Positions 42,428-54,496 of a stretch of 64,000 nucleotides of DNA are shown in pieces. The position numbers and the translations under genes were made by a program. The DNA lies in the NCBI RefSeq assembly GCF_901709675.1, contig NC_051088.1, forward strand, positions 3,791,164 through 3,855,163. The letters are read 5' to 3'. Source of the stretch: Syngnathus acus. Lineage: Eukaryota > Chordata > Actinopteri > Syngnathiformes > Syngnathidae. The number at the start of each line of letters is the position of its first letter. The stretch's first letter is position 1. The notes under the pieces were generated by a model, which was given only the letters and a program-made list of their open reading frames with translations, did no database searches and had not been told where the DNA came from.

Positions 42428-42801
42428 ACTATCCATCCATCCATCCATTTTCTGTACCGCTTTATCCCCACGGGGGTCGCGGGCTTGCCGGAGCCTATCC
42501 CAGCTGTCATCGGGCAGTAGGCGGGGGACACCCTGAACTGGTTGCCAGCCAATCGCAGGGCACACAGAGACGAACAACCATCCGCACACACACTCACACC
42601 TAGGGGCAATTTGGACCGCTCAATCGGCCTACCAAGCATGTTTTTTGGGGATGTGGGAGGAAACCGGAGTGCCCGGAGAAAACCCACGCGGACACGGGGA
42701 GAACATGCAAACTCCACACAGGGAGGGCCGGAGGTGGAATCGAACCTGCACCCTCCTTACTGTGAGGCGGATGTGCTAGCCAGTGCGACACCGAGCCGCC
42801 C
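42428..42801 (-). mobile_element. Family B SINE, array copy 2
   Basis: As copy 1, with small differences such as GGCTTGCCGGAGCC; flanked by CCCATTACACAACT at 42417 and 42802. Confidence 0.93.
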
Positions 42802-42812
42802 CCCATTACACA

Positions 42813-43174
42813 ACTATCCATCCATCCATCCATTTTCTGAACCGCTTCAGTCCCCACGGGGGTCGCGGGCGTGCTGGAGCCTATCCCAGCCGTCATCGAG
42901 CAGTAGGCGGGGGACACCCTGAACCAGTTGCCAGCCAATCGCAGGGCACACAGAGACAAACAACCATTTGCACTCGCACTCACACCTAGGGACAATTCGG
43001 AGTCTTCAATCGGCCTACCAAGCATGTTCTTGGGATGTGGGAGGAAACCGGAGTGCCCGGAGAAAACCCACGCGGGCCCGGGGAGAACATGCAAACTCCG
43101 CACAGGGAGGTGGAATTGAACCCGCACCCTCCTAACTGTGAGGCGGACGTGCTACCCAGTGCGCCACCGAGCCG
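42813..43174 (-). mobile_element. Family B SINE, array copy 3
   Basis: As copies 1 and 2 but missing a short piece before the box B (AGGGAGGTGGAATTGAACC). Flanked by CCCATTACACAACT at 42802 and 43175. Confidence 0.93.
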
Positions 43175-43188
43175 CCCATTACACAACT

Positions 43189-43530
43189 ACTTAAAGCTAA
43201 ATAATTACAGTGTCATAGTTAACGATTATGAGAAGAAACAAACATAAGACACAGGGTGTAAGCTCCACTCAGAGGAAATCACGTAAGATAATCAATGTTT
43301 CGAACTGTTATTTTATTCTCTTGCAATTTACTTAATAATTGATTAAACAAGTTTATTAAACTGCAAGTACTAGTGGATTGACCTTTACGAACTCTTTCTG
43401 TAAGCCAGTGCAATGATTTGTTCATCGAAGCTAGCGAACTAGTGACGCCATTTTGAGAAGTGATTTTATTTTCAGAACATCTTTCAAATAAAACGACAGC
43501 GTAAACGTGATTTGAATGACCTGCACAAAG
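43189..43530. other. Nothing recognised
   Basis: Unique sequence between the SINE array and a hAT element. Confidence 0.45.
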
Positions 43531-44348
43531 CAGTATTTCCCAACCACTGTACCATGGCACACTGATGTGCCATGAGAGATGTTCAGCTGTGCTGTGGGAA
43601 ATTGTCCGTTATTAATTACGGAGCGCATTGTAAATGGGATCGCCAAACCACTGGTCAATTAGCGCAAGGCCTGGTCAGCCACTTACTAAGCTTGAGATTT
43701 CATGATGTGTTGGTCTGATTGTGGTGCATCGGCAAATATTCAGGTTATGTGTGTGTTGCTGTGTGCTTTTGCTAACAGTGACACTCTGACGGCCGTGTTA
43801 AGTTTGCCGACTAACAGAAATCCCAGCATATAGTTCAACCGGAGAACCTGGATTGTTCATTTTCACCAGCATAAAATACACAGTCAAGTCATGACACCTT
43901 GACTGTGATCAGATCACCACTCAACTGCTGCCAGAACAGCAGAGCGTCTTTAAATGTGACTTTGTTCTTATTGTCTCAATATTTATAGAGCTAGTAAACA
44001 AAGTCATGTTGATTCTTTTGGATTTTAATCACTTTTGATCGCTTATTCCTTACATTCTCTAAATCCTTTTTATAAAATCGTCACTTTTTTTTAAAAAAGA
44101 AATACAATTTAGAAAATATATAGTTATTTATTCATATTCAATTATTTCACTCTCTCTCTCTCCGTATATATACCTATATAGGAGTATGACTTTATTTAAA
44201 TAGCACTTTCACAACGTCTTTTGTTGTAATATAACTATTTTTAATATAGAAGCTGGTGTAACACTTTACAAATTTTTGTTGGTTGTGTGTCTCGAGAATT
44301 TTTCAATGAAAACCTGGGCCGTGGATGAAAAAAGGCTGGGAAACACAG
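43531..44348. mobile_element. hAT element, inverted relative of 25238-27907
   Basis: Ends CAGTATTTCCCAACC and GGCTGGGAAACACAG. Internal wording such as GATCGCCAAACCACTGGTCA matches the complement of 27760-27800. I do not find a convincing 8-bp duplication. Confidence 0.85.
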
Positions 44349-44573
44349 GACTGGAGAACTGTCTGTGCCAACAGAATTGTTGTATGACATAGCACCAGCT
44401 ATCGCAATGCATTCTGAATTGTGTAGTAGCAGAGCGCGCATTCCAGAGACTAAAATGGAGCATTTTCGCAAAATCGCGGTCCAAGTGTACGTACGACTCA
44501 GGGTTGATGATAAAAAAAAACATTGTAATAAATTATTTCGATGAGATTCATCATGTCTCCGTAATTATTATAA

Positions 44574-44662
44574 ACAGATTCTTTTGTTCAGACAAATAAA
44601 AGTTTTAGTTGTTATATGCTGACATTTTCGACTGTAACTTTTGTCTGAACAAAAGAATCTGT
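44574..44662. repeat. Foldback (inverted repeat) sequence
   Basis: CAGATTCTTTTGTTCAGACA at about 44575 and its exact complement TGTCTGAACAAAAGAATCTG at about 44643 are separated by about 48 bp. It could form a hairpin or be the residue of a foldback transposon. Confidence 0.85.
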
Positions 44663-45780
44663 TTGTAATCATTGTAATAAATGTTATCACCATAATTTGT
44701 AAGGGCATTGAGGTGAAATTTAGGGCTGCCTTAATGTGAAGTTTCATAACCCTTACGGAGAATGAAATTGAATGATGTAAGGCTTACATCAACACAATAA
44801 ACACAATAAAGTTAAGTCACTAAACACGCGCGCACATTTAATCGCGTCTCGAATCTCCTTGAAGCCTTTTAACCGTGCCATCCAAAAGCCTGTGGTCCAG
44901 CTGACTTTATTATTGGCCTTATTCTCCCAGCTTTGTATGGCCTTTTTCCTCGTGTATTTTGTTTAATATATAAGATTATAAGTACCATAATGGAGCAGAT
45001 CAAAAGAGCGCAGTGCCGCAAACGTCACAATCGCTCCTCAATAGCCGCAACAGCAGCGTCAGCGTCACACAGAGACAAAAGAAGGTGGAACACAATTTGG
45101 AAGAAAGCATACATTCATGCTAGCAATCTACAAATCCGATTCTTCCAACCTACTGTGACTCTAATTCATTGAGGACACACACTCCACGGGTAAGACTATT
45201 CTTGTTCCTTGTCTTTGATCACATTCTCTTATTACCAACCGCACATGGCTCAAAACCTCCAAAACTATACACAAGCAATTGAGCCATTTAAAAAAAAAAA
45301 AAAAGGAAGAAAGTTTGGTAAACCCTTGTATCACTCATAGAAATGGAAAAAACACAAACACGCAAAATAAAAATGTATTCAAAGTTCCCGTGTTGGGTCT
45401 CCATAGCCTTCTAATTAAAAATGAAACCAACAAAGCTATCGTCTTATTGCATATTTTCGAACTTGTTTAAAGGACATTTTAATCAAAGACGTGTTTGAAT
45501 GTGTAAACTATAAATGGAAAAAGTTGAGTATGCCCAATTTGTGTTTTACAAATTGAGCGTGATCATCTTTTACCTATCACGATAACTACTAAGGTAATAA
45601 CTTCAAGATATCCGATATTTATTTTTCCTTTGCTTTCATTGCTTATGGCTACAGTTGTTGTATTAGACAGTTTTTATACTATTATTCATTGCTTGACGCG
45701 TCTCCTTTTATTCCTGCTTCGATGGATAAGATGTAAATTTTCTAGTAGTTTTTTTACTTTTATTTTGGAGAGCGGGAGCG
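44663..45780. other. asb8-atf7 intergenic sequence
   Basis: One modest open frame (44933-45172) is basic but resembles nothing I know. An A-rich tract lies at 45290-45303. No supported gene. Confidence 0.4.
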
Positions 45781-45908
45781 ATGAGAGGATACTTGGGCGG
45801 CCGATGAGTCACAACGTGACGTACTTCAGTTCTCGCGATATCTCGACGTCAAGGGGAGTGTCAAATTCCAGGGGAAAGGAAAGGAGAGCCCGAGAGAGAG
45901 GCACAAGA
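45781..45908 (+). promoter_or_regulatory. Presumptive atf7 promoter and leader exon
   Basis: This short CpG-bearing stretch has TGAGTCA (AP-1 site) at 45805-45811, TGACGT at 45817-45822, TCTCGCGA at 45831-45838 and CGACGTCA at 45844-45851. A purine-rich run (AAAGGAAAGGAGAGCCCGAG) leads to a consensus donor GTGAGT at 45909. The following 200 bp are also CpG-bearing. It fits a non-coding first exon for the downstream atf7 coding exon, but the link is inferred from order alone. Confidence 0.4.
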
Positions 45909-46999
45909 GTGAGTTTGTAAACACTTTATTACCATTTGAATTCTACACAAATGTGTCCCTGATGCTAGCCATCACTAAAGTAGTTTTTCACGCTCGTTTT
46001 CATGCTATGTTGGTGTTTTTATAGTGCACGTCAAGTGTTGTCGCTGCTCTAACCTTTCATTCGGACGCGCTTTGAACTCAAAGTGTCAGTCCGCTAACAA
46101 GTCATGTTAGTTTATTTTCCCTGACTTTAGTCAATCGTAAAGTGTGTCAAGCACATCGGCTCAAGTCGGTTACGTGTGCATTGGCGTTTATTTAACACTG
46201 CTGTCATCTCGGAAACTGTCAATAACGATGTTATTAACCGCGCCGAGTGTGCTTTTGGCCTGTTGTTAATGCTAGCACAGCAGTTAGCCATTAGTTGTTT
46301 CTTTTCTTTTTTTTCCTCTTTTTTTTCTGTCTCGTGAATACAAAAGTGATTTCGAAGCTTTTAGCCAATGAGCGTCTGCTCGACGATCCGAGTGTCAGTC
46401 TCGGAGGCTTTGATTGCCTTACATGTTATTGATTGACGTGCTCGCAAGCCAATCGAAGAGAATCGGCTGCCGTATTACGGTAAAAGGCGGGGTGATGTTT
46501 GTCTGAAATTGATACAGACTAAAAACAATGGTAAAATACGGCAAACTCTCTGGCGCGCTTACGAACAAGTTATTACAATGCACGCTTCTTTCTTTGGCGC
46601 GTATTGGACGTCACAAAAGTGCGTTATCTGCTCAGCTGCCGTATCGTGGAGTTGAGGATCTATCTGCAAGATCAGGCCTGTAGTTCGTCCCAAGTAATGA
46701 TGATATTTTTAAGTATTGATACCTGAGCTGCTCAACGCCACGGCATTCAAACATATGCTTGTCAACGCCTTCATCAGGTGAATGAAGGTCATGTTTTTGG
46801 CACACTTTTGTATTCTATGGAGAGGGCTACAAACAGGCGTAATCAACTGTCCACAAATTTGGACAAGCCATATAAATGCGACATGAGCGCAATGTCACAT
46901 AGTTCTGTTTTCCACTTATTGGCGTTTTGAGCACATGCCATGAATTGCTCACCAATTCTTGCAAGAAGCTCTTTCTCTGAAAATGTATGTCATCTAAGC

Positions 47000-47601
47000 C
47001 AGTGGACCCCAAACCCCGGGCTGTGGACCAGTACCGGTCTGTGGATCATTTGGTACCGGGCCGCACAAGAAAGAATAAATAACTTGCATTATTTTACACC
47101 TCGGTGATGTGAACATCACATAACATTACTCAATGTTGTTGGCACGATGTTATGAGGATGCTGCAAGTAAAGTTGCATAGAATACACAGTGGATTCACGT
47201 TTTATTATTATATTATACTGTGGTGTTCCCATACAGAATTCCCCCTTGGAACTAAGGGTTGAAGTCTGAGTTGGGATAGTGACGTTTATGTGGTAACGCA
47301 CTTCTGTTGTTGTTCTGCTATATGATTGGCTGGAAAGAAAGTACGATGACGTTTAGGATTGTGGTTGGTCTGTTTTGCAGAAATGAGATTGTAGTTCAAA
47401 CATGGATGATTTTTGCAAAGAAAACGTCTATAAACAATGTGCAGTGATTATTTAATTTATTGATGCTTTCGACATTTGATTTTCTAGAATTGTTTTTAGA
47501 AGTTTTATTCGCAAAACTCGTGACGTCATCAAACACTGGTCCGTGAAAATATTGTCTGACAGTAATCCGGTCCGTGGTGCTAAAAATGTTGGGGACCACT
47601 A
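47000..47601. mobile_element. hAT-type MITE
   Basis: Ends CAGTGGACCCCAAAC and GTTGGGGACCACTA, imperfect inverted termini of a hAT family with wording GGACCAGTACCGGTCTGTGG and AACACTGGTCCGTG inside. No clean target duplication. Confidence 0.75.
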
Positions 47602-49083
47602 AGGGATGTGGAACTTGGCATCAAAGTTTAATGCTCCCAGTTTCAACTAATATTCATCTGATGAAATAACAGCCTTTTTGGGGCCATCAGCATGTCCAAA
47701 ACTCACATATACTTGCAAACGAGTGGATTCTGGTAAAAATGTATGTGTTTTAGGTTCTCATATGACATCTTATGTGGGTGGAGCATGGCGCCCCAAGTTT
47801 GCTAATCATTTTGAGGAATTGCCATGAAAAGAGGTAGTTTGAGGGCTTGTTCAATACAGCTGAAATATTTCATTCTTTATTGGAAGAAAAACCTCTGTCC
47901 TTTCTGCATTGTCCAGCATGATGTGGTCGCATAGTATGAATGTGGCTTTTAGATCAGTGATGGGTATCAAATTTCATTTGTTCTGGTGTCCAAATCTCAG
48001 GTCCACTTGCTTACATAAATATACGTACACGCCCATTTTAGAAGGTCGTAAACCATATTAACAGCACCTCAGGTTCCCGCTGTGCACCAATGGCCAACTT
48101 TTGTTCTTCCACCCCTTGCGTTCTTATTCCTTTCATTTTGTGTGGGGTCTTTCCCTAGCCTCTGGCAATTTAAGCCTCCAATTCCAACGTCATGGCTGCA
48201 GCGTGAGCTATTAATACAGTTTGTTTAGCCAGTTTCCTAGCAAGCGGCATCAAACACCGGGTGGCTGCTTATAGCTTAAGACTTGTTCCCTTACACCTGC
48301 TGAGTTGGAGAAACCCAAGTTAAATGGAGTGAGCTCGGCTGCAGCTCAATGGGAAAGTGGAAATAAAATATCTGGACACCTTGAAGTAAAGACCACTGTG
48401 TCACTTTGGATCTTTAAAGACCTCCATTACACCTTGAATAAAAGGAGGTGAAAGTAGGCACACTTGATACCAAGTGTTGGAATAAATGGGATTAAAACAG
48501 TCCTACAATAGATCCTAGCATTTTCAACACTATTCTTTTTGGAAGTACACACACTTTTATATACAGGGAATAACCAAAATTGAATAATTTGTTTCTGACG
48601 GCACTCTGCACCGAGTTTGTTTTTACTGAAGAAACATCTGAAATAACCCCTACGCGCAGATGGCCAAAATGCACATAAACAACTACCTGCATGTCAGCAT
48701 CGGATAACATCAGAATAACAACAGTATTACATAAGATAAATGTTAAATGTTAGTGTTTAGTTAACCTGGATATGCCTTAAAACTAGGGCAATAGTTAAGG
48801 TTTTGTGATTTTGAAAATATTCTATTCTATTCTACTTTTATGCTGCTAATTCCAATACCAAATGATTATCCATGAGTGTGATAGACCAATACTCATAACG
48901 ATTAATGGATTCAATGTAAAAGTTTGAATGTTCGAGCTACACTGACCTGATTTTTATTTAATAATCGATTAACCTGGTATTTTTTTTCCAAGCAATTCAT
49001 TAATTTGATTGAAAACATTGTTGAATCTATATGCTTTTAGTATAAAAAACAGACCAATTCTTGATTCATTAAGGGATAAATGC

Positions 49084-49195
49084 AGCCCGTTCAGGGTGTC
49101 TCCCGCCTACTGCTCAAAGACCACTGGGATAGGGTCCAGCCCACCTGCAACCCTTGTGAGGATAAAGCGGTTAAGATAATGGATGTGTGGATAAG
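49084..49195 (+). mobile_element. Family B SINE 3' fragment
   Basis: CCGTTCAGGGTGTCTCCCGC, GGGATAGGGTCCAG and GAGGATAAAGCGGTTA match the 3' third of the family B SINE. 5' truncated and decayed. Confidence 0.8.
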
Positions 49196-51333
49196 TATAA
49201 TTAAAATAATTACATAAGAAAAAGAGGGAGAGTGGTTCAAGTAACTTTTGGCAATAGTTAAGGTTTTGTGATTTTGAAAATATTCTATGTATTCTGCATG
49301 TGAGGACTCGACTTGACATATACGCCTAAATCTCGATTGTATGTGGACTTCGGGGTCCAGAATTTGGGAATCGCGTTCACCCCGAAAGTCTATAGAAAGT
49401 CTTGGTTTTTTAGAAAGGCATATATTTAGGAAGCAGAAGGGGTCCTTTGTAACGTTAATTTAGGTCAGGCATGTTGTTGGACAGCTGAAGGGGTACTTTT
49501 GCCGTCCTTCACCGTGAATTCCCACACACATCAAATCATTTTGATGCCATTTGAATTGGATGGAAGAGAGAAATAAGCAGCCACTTACTTATTCTACTAC
49601 TGTGTCAGTCGACCCTTTTTGACTTGAGTGACTGTAGATGAGGTGCTTCTGCGAACTTCCCCCTTTCCGAATCAAAAACAATCCTAGCTATCCCTAACTC
49701 TGCGATAAAGCGGTCCGAAAGATCAAACAGCCCGACTTCTTATTATCAAAAGCTTTTAAATTGGTCATGTAAAATTCATCAATCATTAGCGCTATGGTTT
49801 AAGCACTAGTCATTTAGCTTCATACGGTCCTTACATCATTCATTTAAAATACTACTTGAAAATGTACTTTCGACAAAAGAAATTGGAGTCCATGACCAAA
49901 CCGTGTTAAAAAGAAAGTCGCATACGATTGAAGCGACTAAATCGTGATTTAGGTGTTACCAGTTTTCAACTGTAGCTTCTCTATCTGAACACTGGATGGC
50001 ACCCACACAAAATCATATATGAGTGGAGCGCAACAAAACTGAATGCTAATGCAAGTGAGCTGATGGTGGTGACGTTCCCATCTAAAAGCAATGCATGTGC
50101 ATTGAAAATAAGCCATAGCTTGCTCAATTCTCAATTCATGAGCCTTACTTAGAGCATAAATCTTGATAATGTTCTTGTTTTTTTTTGGTGACACTAATGA
50201 ACATAGAGCCAGTTGCACCTTGCTGGTACGTGCTGGTTTGTTGCAGTCAGCACACTGCCGCACAGTCTTGTCATATGATCCAGTCACTCTGTCCCCATAA
50301 TGCATTGCGTGGCGCAAAACGTTTAATTAATCAATTAATGAGAATATTAATCCTTGTCATATATTTATGTGTTCCTGTTACCGGTGATTGGATTGCTCTG
50401 TGTTCTATTAAAACTAACACTTCACTTTAGTTTGTGTGTAAAATAATGACAGCCAGGTAAAATTTTAGCCTCAATCTGCAGTGTGTTGAGCATTGCTGGT
50501 GAGAGTTTTGCATAGAAACTATGTTGTAATTTCGACTATTTCACATTCAATTAACTTGCTGCAGTGGGTTCTGTATGAAGCATAATGTATAAAAACAATA
50601 CCATTTTTTGCCAAAGGCTTACATATTCCTCTTTCAAAAATATCAGATGCGCTAAAATCCATGTGCCCCTTGCTACATGCTCAAATGCTAGTGTGTACAG
50701 TTCATTCGCTTCACCATGCATCTATCGATCGTTGAATGCAAGCACTTTTTCTTTATGCAAAACCTTGTTCATGAAAGTGAAAATCAAAACACACAAATGT
50801 GTGTTCTTCACGTCTTTAAATGACAACAAGCGAGTAATGTTTCATGAATGTCACTCAAAAGGTGAGCAGTTCCAGGGAGGCTATATTGACTACGTTTACA
50901 TGCAGTCAATAATCGTTCTCAAAACGGAATAAGGGCAGTGTTCGGGTTTTTAAATTCCATGTAAACACACGCAGAAATCCGAATATGCCTTTGAATGGGT
51001 TTTTAAAATTCCGGCTAAGACCTCTGGGCTGCTCTTTTTCCAACCCGAATAAAATTGATCGGGTTAAAAGTGAGGCGTGAGATATTGGCTTTGCAGCACA
51101 GTACTTGAGCAGAACGTGGATATATTCATTTCTCTGCAGCCTTTTCATATTATTTTCTGTCTCTACGGTGAAAATAACGCAGTTTGTGTATATAGATTGT
51201 ATATAAAGTGAGTATAAGTCCAGACGTCTGGCGCGCAAATCACACAAGCAGATGTAAACATTAAGGATGCAATGGTACACGGCAAAGTGTGAAACCATTT
51301 GCTCCGCTCTGCATGGGACGATATGCCCTAATG

Positions 51334-52060
51334 CAGGGGTTTTCAACTGGTTTTGTCCAAGGGACCATCAGTTTAACCAAGAAACAACTCGGGCATCACT
51401 GCTTTGGCGGAATATTTTATTTTGCACCGAAGGATAGACCTATACAGGGTATTTATTTACATCTGTTTGTCTATTTTCGGAATCTCTGCGAAATTTGACA
51501 TAATTTGGATGGGTAAATGATTCACACAATTAGCTGGAAAATAAATCAAGTCTAAATAATACATTTTATTTTTAAAAACGTTACAATTATTTTCCATGGG
51601 CTGTCACTCACGCTCTTGTAACTGCAGACGGGTCCGTGCAGCCATGGTTGCCGGGTCCGCATATGATCGGTACCTTTGGGCTTCTTGTTTAGAAAAATCG
51701 CTTGTAAATGTTGGCAGCCGTAAGCATCATGTGCTTCAGGAGATCAAACGGCTCTTACCCTCCATAGACTCCAAAAGTGAAACTCCTCTTTCTTTGCGGA
51801 ATACCTGCTGACACACAGCACAGCCCTAGTCCACTAAGAACTGGACTTACTCTGCTTGACGGTGTGTGTGTGTGTGTGTATGTATGTGCGTGTGTGTGTG
51901 TAAGGTTTTCTTTTGCTTCCAAAAGTTACCTTATATGTTTCATGTGGATACTTGTTCACCTCTGCGCTGCACCGGAATAATCAAAATAATAATACATGTA
52001 TTTCACTCGCTGTCCTCACTTCTCACTTTTGGGTTCCGACCCACTAGTGGAGAACATCTG
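51334..52060. mobile_element. Probable degenerate hAT element
   Basis: CAGGGGTTTTCAACTGGTTT at left and GGGTTCCGACCCACTAGTGG at right resemble the two ends of a common vertebrate hAT family. The pairing is poor and no target duplication is seen. Confidence 0.5.
51859..51901. repeat. (GT)n microsatellite, interrupted
   Basis: About 43 bp of GT alternation with ATGTATGTGC interruption. Confidence 0.9.
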
Positions 52061-53335
52061 CCATGATCCTAAAACAAAATGTTCTTTTCCACTCATGTCC
52101 TTCTAGGCGTTTATGGTGGACTTTCCCCAAAAATCAAATGTGACAGTTCATGTTGGTTCTGGCCAAGTTTGTCTTGCGTGTCCTTATAGTAAAATTGAAA
52201 TGTGTTGCTCCCCCACACAAATGTGTTGTTTGCCACTCGCAGTCCACACCCTTCCTCTAACGAACTTGGTAAGAGTCCCATGTGCACACCGCTGTCTTCC
52301 CAAATAGGCTCAGTACTTTGTGAGGGTCCTGGCACCGATGTGTTGGTGGAACCAGACCGGGTGTCTAGCACGTATATCCGCGATGGAGACTGACGCACAA
52401 AACTGCGACCTGTTTCACACCTGGTGTCATGCCAGGCCTTTGACTTGAAATGTTGGCTTAAGAAATATTTTATTTCCCAATTCATCGACATTCATCATTA
52501 CATTAATGTTTGAATAATCGTTGATCGCATCCCTATTCCTTATTGTAGTCACTGGAAATGAGATGCCTTGGCATTTGAATTAGATTTGGGACTTTGAGAA
52601 ATGTCTACCAAAAGCAAAACATAAGAAAATGTTGTAAATAAGTCAAATATAGTAACAGAAACAGTTTTTTTGTCAAACCGTCAGTCAGCTGTATATTTGG
52701 TGCTCACCTCACAGTGAATCATTTCACACAAATGCTGGCATACAAAGAAAGCAGTCACTGTGAAAGAGACGTGCACACAGTGCTTCATTCTCACATCACT
52801 TAAGCTGGGGACTGGGGTTGGCGCCTTGCTCAAGGGCACCTCGACAATCGCCAGGAAGCAGGCTCGCATCGCTCCAAGACCTACTTGCTATTTTTACATT
52901 GTGTCTGTAGCAACCCATGAAACATGACCCTCTGGTTCCAAAGCCCAAGTCGTCACAAATGAGCTACTCCCGCCCATCCCTTTTATCCAGCCGTTCTGCA
53001 CTTTGTCATAAATTTAAAGAATGCACGGCGGGTCATCTGCCTGTACTATCAGCGAGTTGTCAGACAAACTTAAGCTGGACAGCAAGAGAGAAGGCGGGGT
53101 TACAAAGCAAATGACACAGAAGATGAGAAAGCGTGAGATGTTGCTTGCCGGCTCATCATTGGCTGAGCAGAAGCCCCCGTCGTGTGGAGGAAATATCATC
53201 AGGGAAACTTGCTTTCGCTGCCTTGCTGTGTGTTTCCCTCTTTGACAGGGGTTGTTTTTAAATAGCCACCTTCTTGGACCGAAGGGGCATCAAGCGAAAA
53301 ACCGCCCAGTCATGTTCTCCTCTTCTCTCCCGCAG

Positions 53336-53407
53336 TTGCATTGCAAGCTCTTTGCAAAAATGGGCGACGACCGACCTTTTGTGTGCCATGCTCCTGGCTG
53401 TGGACAG
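53336..53407 (+). CDS. atf7: Cyclic AMP-dependent transcription factor ATF-7, first coding exon
   Basis: The exon follows TCTCTCCCGCAG, has a 24-bp leader (53336-53359), starts at ATG 53360 and encodes 16 residues, MGDDRPFVCHAPGCGQ, before the GTGAGT donor. ATF7 is a nuclear bZIP factor that binds CRE sites; ATF2-family proteins start with a C2H2 zinc finger, and this exon carries the first Cys pair (C9 and C14). ATF7 is chosen over ATF2 because ATF2 has Ser-Asp-Asp-Lys at the start. His10 replaces the Asn or Thr seen in mammals. The next exon (RFTNEDHLAVHKHK) is not found in the remaining 10.6 kb, so the first coding intron exceeds that length. Confidence 0.88.
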
Positions 53408-53748
53408 GTGAGTCTGCTCTCATGTGCTTTATACGCTACGGCTGTGTGTATTCAAAGACGCTGGCGTTGCGAGAGACGCCGCTGTCTCCTCCAGCAGTGA
53501 GTCAGTCCGGAAGCTCCTGTGAGTAATCAGAGCGATATTGTTGCAACCTGTCGCTGCTGTCCCGGACTGCCTGCAGACACAATTTGCAGCTGTGGCCGCC
53601 AGTGACTCAAGGTGGTCCTGATTTCCCTGAAACTCCAAAAGTCTACTTGAATTTCACGCAGGAGATGTCCACACTTAGAATGTGTGTTGCGGGCTTGGTG
53701 ACTGCTTAGCTCTCCTGGGCTGGAGCATTAAAGTTTTTGTGTGTTTAA

Positions 53749-54488
53749 TAGGGGTGTAACGATTCATCGATACACATCGATTAATCGATATAATGCTCTA
53801 CGATTTGTTGGCATCGATGCTAAACGTAAACATCGATCTATATCGCCCGTTTTTGACCTCGGACATTAGACGCGACTTTATTTTGAAATCCAGTTCATTG
53901 TTGCTTGCTTCCTCTTTCCGGGAGCAGTGCGCGGCGTGTTGTGTTGTGAGCAGAGCAGGCACGTGAAAGGGGAGCCGACAACTACGCGGCTCCTGGGCTG
54001 GTGCTATGGCTAGTGTCCAAGAAGACGAGGAAATTCGCTCCCCTTTGGGCTTCAAGTCATTCGTTTGGAAGCACTTTGGATTCCAAAGAAAAGATGGCTC
54101 AACGGACAATTAAAATTATTGTAATTAAATAGTTCAGTCATGCACTTTAAAGTTAATGGTATTACAAAAAAGAAAGAATATTCATTTTTCTTTACTTACT
54201 TATATGAGAAAAAATATAGGAATTTGATAAAGTTCAGTGTTAAAATAAGCACTTTGTATACTACAATACTCTTGTAATTTCCTAAATAAAGAGTTTGCAG
54301 TACCTTGTTGATTTTGCGTATGAATTGTTATAAATCAGGATATTGTTCTATATCGATCGTAGAGCACTATATCGTGATGTATCGTGAATGAATCACAGCA
54401 GGCTTTAAGATATCGGCAAATATCGTATCGTGCTTCTTTGTATCGATATGATATCGTATCGTGACAAAACCCGCGATTTACACCCCTA
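53749..54488 (+). mobile_element. hAT element with perfect 8-bp target duplication and BED-like remnant
   Basis: Starts TAGGGGTGTAACGATTCATC and ends GATTTACACCCCTA. GTGTTTAA occurs at 53741-53748 and again at 54489-54496. Inside, a 35-codon frame (54005-54112) contains GFKSFVWKHFGFQRKDG, the opening of a BED zinc finger of ZBED-type hAT transposases, then stops before the zinc ligands. It is an internally deleted derivative of an autonomous hAT. Confidence 0.92.
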
Positions 54489-54496
54489 GTGTTTAA

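Larger units (their letters stand above)
45909..53335 (+). other. Presumptive atf7 leader intron
   Basis: Besides the repeats listed separately, I find no exon. A small conserved-looking stretch near 52800-52870 (CCTTGCTCAAGGGCACCTCG) recurs in many fish genomes and may be an old SINE part. Frames such as 52111-52491 on the minus strand resemble nothing known. Confidence 0.4.

Noticed and set aside
52111-52491. 126-codon minus-strand frame
   Set aside because: No recognisable motif, no splice support and ordinary intronic composition; kept only as a note.
53429-53638. Frame just after the atf7 exon as a continuation of the zinc finger
   Set aside because: It is antisense and lacks the expected finger sequence; the exon clearly ends at GTGAGT at 53408.
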